Source: Clostridia bacterium
Lineage (GTDB): Bacteria > Bacillota_A > Clostridia > UBA1212
DNA length: 15,553 nt
Reading direction: 5' to 3'
Assembly: GCA_017464985.1 (NCBI GenBank)
Contig: JAFTXL010000133.1
Coordinates: 1-15,553 of the forward strand
The translations under genes were made by a program, and so were the position numbers. Shown in pieces: positions 6,276 through 12,967 of the stretch (its first letter is position 1; each line of letters starts with the position of its first letter). The notes under the pieces are model-generated. The model did not search any database. It saw only the letters and a list, made by a program, of their open reading frames with translations, and was not told the DNA's origin.

Positions 6276-8574
6276 TGCCGCCGTCACCTTCTTTCACATC
6301 GCAGACATAAATTTCATTGTCTGCATCGCATTCCCCGTCAGTATCCGCATCAAAAACCATTTCAAAAAGCGTACCGCTTTCATGTTCGATTTCTTTATCT
6401 TCTTTATTTTCAAGTTTCCATATTCCGAACCAATTCTTTGACAGGTCTCCGGGCGAAACAGCATACCATATCGCAAACATGAACAGCAATAGGGTAATAA
6501 TTACCATCGCATATGCAATGAACATCCTGTAATCAGTTTCGTATACCCAAAGATAATTCCCATAAACTGCCATATCTGCACCTGCATTTTTTAATGCCTG
6601 ACCTACCTCCAAATCAAGCAAAACCTCCGCGATCGTCAGGAAACCGAAAATACTCAATGCGGAATAAAGCCACAGAACTATTTTGTTATTCGACAGAACA
6701 AGAGCAACTGCAAGGAAAACCACGGCAGGGAAGAAATATCTTTCATGCATCCTGGTACTGAACATCGCAACTCCCATATAAAGCGCCGCCGCAAGCATAT
6801 ATGTCATAAAAGGTGCTTTTTTATTGACCTGATACAGCACCCACACAAGCACGCACACAATAACAATCGCCAATATGCCCAACGTAAACAATGAAGCAGG
6901 TCCGAAAAGTTCTTTATCCGGCACCCAGTTTTTACCCAATATAAACCATAAGTTCAAAGCATTTACGCAGACATATGCATAATGATTAGCAGTACCTATA
7001 AATAAAGAAACTATCCACGGCACACTAACGGTTTTCCCGAACAATTCCACCGGCACAAATCCCATTTTGAACATAAACGGAATACAAGGCAGAACAGCTC
7101 CGATTACAAATCCGGCTAAGGTCAAAAGCGCAGGAATAAATCGCTTTGAAATTTTATCCTTACTCTGAACAAAATTCCTGAAAAGAATATAGAAAACCAG
7201 CGGAAAAATAATTATCGCCTGGGGCTTCAGCATCATTCCCAGACCAAGCATCAAGCCCGATAAAAGCGGTTTATTATTTTCCGCAAAATATACAGCAAGT
7301 AAAACAATCAGCGCCAATACGGAATCAACCTGTCCCCAACAGGAAGAGTTTATTATAGAGATAGGATTCAGCATCCATGCCGCAACAGCAAGCAGTTTCC
7401 ACTCGGTGCGCATGCGTTTGTCGAGCATGAGATATATAACAACACCTATAGCACAGTCAGCAAGTATAGGAGTCAGCTTTATAAGCAGAGAGTAGAAAAT
7501 ATTCGTCCCATCGCCAAGGAAAGAAAAAGCATTTTTAATCAGTGACGCAAAATACAGAGCATATACATAAAGAGGCGGATAATCTATGTTATCTCCGAGT
7601 GTGTTATACGTCTCCGTGAGTCCGCCCTCAACAGACTTGTTTCCCCAATATTTGAAAAGATTTACATCAACACTGCACTGTATTCCTGACAGTGCAAATA
7701 TTACTCTGATTAAAATACCGGCCGCAAAAATAACCAACAGTCCTTTGGTTAAAGAAAGCGCATTTCCGAACGGAGGCGCAAGACGTTCTTTACGTCCGAA
7801 GCCGTCATATGCTCTTGCGAATCTGTATGCAATCACAAAAGCAAGGAATACAAATAACGTTAATATTCCAAGAGCTTTTGTCGTATCAAAATAAAAGTTC
7901 TCATCGAGTACATTTTCCTCCTCTTCAGAAGCTTCCTCGCCGAGAATCGGTTTGAGATTCAGCGCCTCCACTCCGTCAGGAAGCTCTCCCACTTGTGTCA
8001 CATTGATATTGTCAAACCACGCAATACCGGTGTTGTCCCCACTGTAAAAACCAACACGAAGAGCAATTATAATTTCCTCCTGTGATTTATCGGTTTTTCC
8101 ATAAAACTCAACATATGTCCAGTCGTTTGTTCCGTACAAATACTCATATACCTCGAAATTTTCCAACACGGAAATATTAGCACCGGCAAAACCTTCATTT
8201 TTATAGATATTTTCAGTCTTTATCCAGCCTGAAATACGGTAATAACTTTTCGGTTCGACAGCAAGTTTTAATTCATATCTTGCATCATTCTCCCAAACAT
8301 TAGACACCATAACGCATCCGCTGTCATCAATACCGCCGGAAGTACAGTGCTTAAACACAGTATTCTCATCATTCCATGCCGTTTCGGTAAATTCCCCTAC
8401 ACCTTCATTAAAATCATATTCAAAAATAACCGTATCTTCTTTATTCTGTGCGACATATGTACTCACCATGTACGCAGACAGACATACACATAAAACAATA
8501 ACAGCCGCTAGTATACAAACCGCCGCCGCAAATAATTTCTTATCTGTTTTTATCTTCTGAAAAAATTTTCGCAC
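6268..8574 (-). CDS. Gpi18/GT87-like membrane glycosyltransferase with N-terminal lectin-like module
   Basis: A 768-residue integral membrane protein. Seen: signal anchor (14-36); exported beta-sandwich (about 45-195) like CBM4/9 modules; acidic linker (211-225); about ten membrane helices from 231; DVNLFKYWG (303-311) in the first outer loop, a likely place for the catalytic Asp; DYPPLYVY (331-338); CWGQVDS (412-418); MLKPQA (448-453); TRMHERYFFPA (607-617). WGQVDS plus MHERYFFP is typical of Gpi18-like GT-C transferases, which use lipid-phosphate sugars. The C-terminal 50 residues form an unusual acidic, Cys-containing tail. The start is GTG at 8574, with GGAGA eight bases upstream, 18 nt after the bactofilin-like gene. 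Its N-terminal module matches that of the next gene (shared NDAR, GANIS and a final AxFD strand). The transferred sugar is not determinable. Confidence 0.8.
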   Translation of the reverse strand: MRKFFQKIKTDKKLFAAAVCILAAVIVLCVCLSAYMVSTYVAQNKEDTVIFEYDFNEGVGEFTETAWNDENTVFKHCTSGGIDDSGCVMVSNVWENDARYELKLAVEPKSYYRISGWIKTENIYKNEGFAGANISVLENFEVYEYLYGTNDWTYVEFYGKTDKSQEEIIIALRVGFYSGDNTGIAWFDNINVTQVGELPDGVEALNLKPILGEEASEEEENVLDENFYFDTTKALGILTLFVFLAFVIAYRFARAYDGFGRKERLAPPFGNALSLTKGLLVIFAAGILIRVIFALSGIQCSVDVNLFKYWGNKSVEGGLTETYNTLGDNIDYPPLYVYALYFASLIKNAFSFLGDGTNIFYSLLIKLTPILADCAIGVVIYLMLDKRMRTEWKLLAVAAWMLNPISIINSSCWGQVDSVLALIVLLAVYFAENNKPLLSGLMLGLGMMLKPQAIIIFPLVFYILFRNFVQSKDKISKRFIPALLTLAGFVIGAVLPCIPFMFKMGFVPVELFGKTVSVPWIVSLFIGTANHYAYVCVNALNLWFILGKNWVPDKELFGPASLFTLGILAIVIVCVLVWVLYQVNKKAPFMTYMLAAALYMGVAMFSTRMHERYFFPAVVFLAVALVLSNNKIVLWLYSALSIFGFLTIAEVLLDLEVGQALKNAGADMAVYGNYLWVYETDYRMFIAYAMVIITLLLFMFAIWYAVSPGDLSKNWFGIWKLENKEDKEIEHESGTLFEMVFDADTDGECDADNEIYVCDVKEGDGGNE

Positions 8575-8592
8575 CGCAAAATTCTCCGTTCA

Positions 8593-9327
8593 TTAAATTT
8601 TTACTATTTTTTCTACAAATGCGTCTTTTGAAATCGCCGCACGTTCTCTGTACTCAAGCAATCCTATACGGCATCCGCGTCCTATTTTAGCTTCATCGCA
8701 CATAAGATGATCTATCTTTGCATATTCCATATCCGCAATTCCGCAGTCCGCTTCATCACAAGTAAGTATGTATGCAGCTTCCGAAGGTTTGCCCGCCACC
8801 GTTATATTATCAGCGACAAGCCTTTTTAAACTCGACTTTGCCGATGATTTAAATTTTATATCAATACCTTTTACCAAATCCGATACGACAAGGCTTCCTT
8901 TCACATGACATTTATCGAAATACACTCTATGTATACAGTTCATATAGCCGCTGATACCTATGCTAAGCACATTAACTTTGCTGTTTACTTTCAGTTTTCC
9001 TTCTACAATAAGAACGTCCGCATTTACTTTACCGTTGATGGTCGCGCCGCCGCTTATCACAATACTCTCTGCCACAACTTCATCTTTAAACACAGCCGAG
9101 CCTGAAACATTGAGGTCATCACACGTAGCAAATGTACGAAATTCCGCTGTTCCTATAATTTCAACGGAATCGGTATCTACTTCTTCCATAAATTTCGCGT
9201 TACCCGTCACCTGAAGGTCCCCTGCATTTACTTCTTCGTCAATAACTCTGTCACCGTCAATGACCATACCGTCAAAGCTGTGAGAAAAGTCGATTTCATC
9301 AAATACATTAAACGATTTTAAAGCCAT
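8593..9327 (-). CDS. bactofilin-like (DUF583) beta-solenoid protein
   Basis: A 244-residue protein without signal peptide or membrane helix. Bactofilins are cytoplasmic polymer-forming proteins that assemble without nucleotide and position cell-envelope enzymes. The sequence shows a strict 17-residue period: Gly at 42, 59, 76, 93, 110, 127 and 144, each in a V/I-x-G-x-hydrophobic turn (VTGNA, IIGTA, VSGSA, ISGGA, VEGKL, ISGYM, VKGSL), then again Gly179 and Gly196 after a one-residue shift. This is what a right-handed beta-helix with about 17 residues per coil should look like. Six Cys lie in the second half. The ATG at 9327 has GGAGGT eight bases upstream. The gene sits 18 nt from each neighbour in the pepF-transferase operon, suggesting a scaffold for the two membrane transferases; that role is inference. 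Confidence 0.75.
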   Translation of the reverse strand: MALKSFNVFDEIDFSHSFDGMVIDGDRVIDEEVNAGDLQVTGNAKFMEEVDTDSVEIIGTAEFRTFATCDDLNVSGSAVFKDEVVAESIVISGGATINGKVNADVLIVEGKLKVNSKVNVLSIGISGYMNCIHRVYFDKCHVKGSLVVSDLVKGIDIKFKSSAKSSLKRLVADNITVAGKPSEAAYILTCDEADCGIADMEYAKIDHLMCDEAKIGRGCRIGLLEYRERAAISKDAFVEKIVKI

Positions 9328-9345
9328 CTGGGTTACCTCCGGTAA

Positions 9346-11145
9346 TCATTCAAACAAACATATTTTGAATTCCTCAAGCATATCGGAAAACAGCTTCATT
9401 GCAGAAGCCACAGCATCAGATGTGTATAAGTCCACTCCCGCATTTTTCAAAAGCTCTGTCGGATAATTACTTCCTCCGCTCTTTAAAAATTCAATATATC
9501 TTCTCAATAGAGTTTCGTCTCCGCTTAATATATTATCAGACAGTTTCACAGCAGCAGAGAACCCTATTGCATATTTATACACATAAAACGAACTGTAAAA
9601 ATGAGGTATTCTCGCCCACTCCATAGCTATTTCTTCATCAATGACTACATTTTTTCCAAAGTACTCTTTATTCAGCTCATAGTAAACACGGCAAAGCATA
9701 TCACAAGTAAGCGCTTCGCCTGCTTCACACATATCATGAACCTTTTTTTCAAATTCAGCGAACATAACCTGTCTCACTATAGTGAGACGTATTGATTCCA
9801 GGTAATGGTTTATAAGGTATGCCTTTTCTGTTTTATCATTTGAGCTGGCAAGCAAATACTTTATAAGAAGATTTTCATTGACTGTAGACGCAACCTCCGC
9901 CACAAATATTTTATATCCTGCATATGTGTACGGCTGCGTTTTATTGCTGTAATACGAATGCATCGCGTGACCGAGCTCATGTGCCAATGTAAATACATCG
10001 TCAACCGTACCCTGCCAATTCAGCAAAACATACGGATGCGAGTCAAAACATCCCCATGAATACGCACCGGAGGTCTTACCCGCATTTTCATACACATCTA
10101 TCCATCCGCTGTTATATGCTTCTTCTATGACACGGCAATAATCCTCTCCCAAAGGCTTTACGGCATTGAGCACCATCTGCTTTGCTTCTTCAAATGAATA
10201 TTTCTTTTCAGGTATTTCCACAAGCGGAACATACATATCATAAAGATGCAGTTTTGATACTCCCAATGCTTTTTTTCTTATCTTAAAATATTCATGAAAT
10301 GCCGGAAGACTTGAATGTATCGACTCTATGAGATTGTCATATATCTCTGCTGATACATTGTCAGAATCAAGCGCCGCTTCTAAACTGCTTTTAAAGCGGC
10401 GCGCTTTTGCATAAAAGCAATCGCCTTTTACACTGCCGGCATAACATGCCGCAAGTGTATTCTTATAATTTGAATAGCTTTTATACAGCGATTTAAAAGC
10501 ATTTTTTCTTACGTTTCTGTCAGTGCAATCCATAAATACGGAAAAGCGTCCTTTTGTAAGCTCTGTTTTATTTCCATCAGGATCTTTAATGACAGGAAAA
10601 CGAATATCGGCATCATTAAACATTTTAAACACTTCGTCGGGAGTGCCAAGCGCCTCGCCTGCTAATGCCAAAAGGCGCTCCTCTTTTTCAGATAAAACAT
10701 GCTCTTTTTGTCTGAGCTGCTCCTCAACAGCAAACCTGTACAGCTCCATACCGGGAACATCTTCTACATAACCCCTTAGTGTCTCTTCAGGTATCGCAAG
10801 CATCTCCGGTTCAAAAAATGACATCTGCGCGGAAATGTTTGACGCTAAAAAATCAACACGCATGAGCATATCCTGATAGACGGAATTACCATTATTTTCA
10901 TCTCTTCTCATATGAGCATATACATACATTCTTTCGAGCTTACGGTTTACTTTTTCACTGAGACGAATCGCAGAAAGAAGTGTTTCTCCGCTTTCCGAAA
11001 GATTTCCCTCATATTTCACAAACTCGTTTCCTAAGCTCTCAACTTCTTTATAATCCTGCTCCCAAATGCTGTCATCGCTGTATATGGCCTCAAGATTCCA
11101 TTTATAATTATCATCTATCTGACTTCTCTCCAGTAATTTATCCAT
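9346..11145 (-). CDS. pepF: oligoendopeptidase F, M3-family zinc metallopeptidase
   Basis: A 599-residue soluble metallopeptidase cleaving short peptides, normally cytoplasmic. Seen: the N-terminal helical region from RSQIDDNYKWNLEAIY; the zinc motif HELGH (389-393) inside TLAHELGHAMHSYY; the third zinc ligand Glu417 in FVAEVAST, 28 residues after His389; GCFDSHPYVLLNW (365-377) before it; and HFYSSFYVYKYAIGFSA (515-531), characteristic of PepF. Length is normal (about 600) and there is no signal peptide. The ATG at 11145 has AGGAGA seven bases upstream. It is first in a four-gene operon, behind the promoter at 11179-11207. A role in degrading leftover peptides, such as cleaved signal peptides, would suit the exported-protein theme but is not shown by the sequence. 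Confidence 0.95.
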   Translation of the reverse strand: MDKLLERSQIDDNYKWNLEAIYSDDSIWEQDYKEVESLGNEFVKYEGNLSESGETLLSAIRLSEKVNRKLERMYVYAHMRRDENNGNSVYQDMLMRVDFLASNISAQMSFFEPEMLAIPEETLRGYVEDVPGMELYRFAVEEQLRQKEHVLSEKEERLLALAGEALGTPDEVFKMFNDADIRFPVIKDPDGNKTELTKGRFSVFMDCTDRNVRKNAFKSLYKSYSNYKNTLAACYAGSVKGDCFYAKARRFKSSLEAALDSDNVSAEIYDNLIESIHSSLPAFHEYFKIRKKALGVSKLHLYDMYVPLVEIPEKKYSFEEAKQMVLNAVKPLGEDYCRVIEEAYNSGWIDVYENAGKTSGAYSWGCFDSHPYVLLNWQGTVDDVFTLAHELGHAMHSYYSNKTQPYTYAGYKIFVAEVASTVNENLLIKYLLASSNDKTEKAYLINHYLESIRLTIVRQVMFAEFEKKVHDMCEAGEALTCDMLCRVYYELNKEYFGKNVVIDEEIAMEWARIPHFYSSFYVYKYAIGFSAAVKLSDNILSGDETLLRRYIEFLKSGGSNYPTELLKNAGVDLYTSDAVASAMKLFSDMLEEFKICLFE

Positions 11146-11178
11146 ATGAAAATCTCCTAAATAATTTTAATACATTCT

Positions 11179-11207
11179 AGTATAACATAATTACTATGTA
11201 TTTAACC
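11179..11207 (-). promoter_or_regulatory. extended -10 promoter of the pepF-mannosyltransferase operon
   Basis: The minus strand has TGTTATACT (11187-11179), an extended -10 of TGn-TATACT type. The best-spaced -35 (17 nt) is the poor GGTTAA (11207-11202). Transcription would start near 11172, 27 nt before the pepF ATG, with the SD in between. Confidence 0.45.
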
Positions 11208-11266
11208 ACAAAATTATAAAGGACGGTCTCGCGAGCGCATTCAGCGCACAAGCGATACCGTCCTTT
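11206..11266 (-). terminator. intrinsic terminator of the foldase gene
   Basis: In the minus-strand RNA, 11266-11252 pairs with 11232-11218: 14 of 15 positions, starting AAAGGACGGT, with one A-G mismatch. The 19-nt loop can itself form GCGC/GCGC. The tail is ATAATTTTG. It lies about 32 nt after the foldase stop codon and isolates it from pepF. Confidence 0.8.
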
Positions 11267-11298
11267 CAAACATTTTCATCAATAACTCTGTAAAATTT

Positions 11299-12837
11299 TT
11301 ACCATGTAAGCTCGCTTACAATCTTATCGATTGAGTCCTGCTTCTTTTTCTTCACATCAAACTTCGAACCCTCTGCAGCAACTTTTTCTTCAAGCTCCGC
11401 AACTGCCTTTTCTTCATAAAGTTCTGTTCTGATGTTATCTTTTATGCTGTCTGCAGCACCCTCTTCGGATTCGGTAGAATTCTCGTAATCTTCAATACCT
11501 TCGCAGCGAACGAGGTAGTAATAATCGTCATCATCTATAACAACATACTTTGTATAAGTAACTCCGTCCTCTGATGTCTCTCCGCCTGCATCGGCAACAA
11601 TGTCTTTTCCTTCGCTGTCTTTCTGCTCACTCTGAATGCTGTTGCGTGAATCATCAATCCACTGCATTGTAAGCGCATACTCATCAAGAACATCATAACC
11701 TGAACTTGTTACAGCGTTAATCGTTGCAATACCCTCTAAATCGGTGAACAAAGCCCCCTCTGTAGCAATGATTTCAGCGATAGTAGCATCTGTATATCTG
11801 TCTTCTTCCTCAGTTGTCTCTGCATCGCCGTCAATTTCTGCTTCAGATTCTACAACAGGACCTTCTTCCGTTGACTCATCTGTATCGGCATCAGTTTTTT
11901 CACCTTCAGCTTCTGTGTCAGAAACCTCTGTATATGTACCCTTTTCATTGAGCTGTGTGAGCATATCCTGAAGTCTTGCCTCTGTCTCCTCAACAGCAGC
12001 CTCATATTCAGCCTTTTCTTCCAGATACTCTTCATATGCAATCCATGAAGACTCGAGAGCAGTCTTTTCTGTATCTGTCATTTCAACGGCATTTCCGTCA
12101 GCATCAACTACAGTTCCGTCTTCGTTTATCTTATTTTCAGGTTCTTCAACAGCTTCAACTTCCACAATCTTCTGAACAGCAAGGGCTCTCATTGTGATAA
12201 GACGGTAATCGTCCGGATTTTCGTCATAGATAGCCTTAAGCTCATCATCAGTTGCCGAATAGTTTTTCTTAAGCGCGGTCTTATAATTTTCAATAGCCGC
12301 ATCCTGTATTGCAATCTTTGCGTAATTATCAAATGAAGTACCTAAGTACATTTCGACGAATTTGTCATATTCATAATAAGACGAATACGACTGATATGTG
12401 CTGTAAATCTGGTATTCGAGATTTGTCTTATAATTATTTCTCTCCTCATAAGAAAGACCGTATCCCTCATCTTTTGCCAATATATACTCAGCTTTCCACT
12501 CACATACATCGTCAAGAGCCTTCTGTGCGGCTTCAGCCTTTTTTTCATCTGTCCAAAAAGCCGCAATCGCTGTAGCATCAGCATCTTCCGCAAGCTCTCC
12601 TGCGTCTACGGCCTCCTCCTGCATTTCTGATTTTGCCATTTCAAGGTACAAATCATATTCATATTTAAAGATTCTCTCTCCGTCAACTTTTGCCACATAG
12701 CTACTTGCATAACTGAACATCAATGCGCATGCAACAATTACGACAATCAAAGCTGATACCGAAATAGCTATTATCTTGATAAGCTTATCGTCATATGTTG
12801 ACTTTTTCTTTTTTTTGTTTTTGACACTCTTTGCCAT
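11299..12837 (-). CDS. PrsA/SurA-like exported foldase with acidic insert
   Basis: A 512-residue membrane-anchored exported protein. Seen: a Lys-rich N-terminus (KNKKKKK), one hydrophobic helix (about 19-47), then VAKVDGERIFKYEYDLYLEMAK, the SurA_N-type start of PrsA/SurA foldases, and a long helical region to about 195. The zone expected to hold the parvulin domain begins near YRLITMRALAVQKI (212-225) but is diverged and split by a very acidic, Glu/Asp/Thr-rich stretch (about 300-347); I cannot see a canonical parvulin signature. A lipobox-like IVAC is followed by more hydrophobic residues, so a plain membrane anchor is likelier than a lipoprotein. The ATG at 12837 is chosen; a TTG nine bases upstream is possible because AAGGA lies 12 nt before the ATG but 3 nt before the TTG. 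mfd-foldase adjacency supports the assignment. It may assist folding outside the membrane; isomerase activity is doubtful. Confidence 0.7.
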   Translation of the reverse strand: MAKSVKNKKKKKSTYDDKLIKIIAISVSALIVVIVACALMFSYASSYVAKVDGERIFKYEYDLYLEMAKSEMQEEAVDAGELAEDADATAIAAFWTDEKKAEAAQKALDDVCEWKAEYILAKDEGYGLSYEERNNYKTNLEYQIYSTYQSYSSYYEYDKFVEMYLGTSFDNYAKIAIQDAAIENYKTALKKNYSATDDELKAIYDENPDDYRLITMRALAVQKIVEVEAVEEPENKINEDGTVVDADGNAVEMTDTEKTALESSWIAYEEYLEEKAEYEAAVEETEARLQDMLTQLNEKGTYTEVSDTEAEGEKTDADTDESTEEGPVVESEAEIDGDAETTEEEDRYTDATIAEIIATEGALFTDLEGIATINAVTSSGYDVLDEYALTMQWIDDSRNSIQSEQKDSEGKDIVADAGGETSEDGVTYTKYVVIDDDDYYYLVRCEGIEDYENSTESEEGAADSIKDNIRTELYEEKAVAELEEKVAAEGSKFDVKKKKQDSIDKIVSELTW

Positions 12838-12895
12838 CAAATCCAACCGTCCTTTATATAATATAGTAATACATGTCCATTTATATACATCGTGT

Positions 12896-12924
12896 ATAAT
12901 ACACCATTATTACTATTTTGACAA
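12896..12924 (-). promoter_or_regulatory. strong sigmaA-type promoter of the foldase gene
   Basis: The minus strand reads TTGTCA (12924-12919), exactly 17 nt, TATTAT (12901-12896): one mismatch in each box. Transcription would start near 12889, leaving about 50 nt of leader. A small inverted repeat, TATACA-TCG-TGTATA (12884-12898), overlaps the -10 and start site and could be an operator. No clear terminator follows mfd, so some read-through is possible. Confidence 0.65.
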
Positions 12925-12967
12925 ATCAAAATTTTGTTACTACTGCCGTCATACAGCATTAGTTGCC

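Noticed and set aside
10369..10406. Inverted repeat AAGCGCCGCTT in pepF
   Set aside because: The arms match only with a two-base bulge and lie in ordinary coding sequence; no tail or regulatory position.
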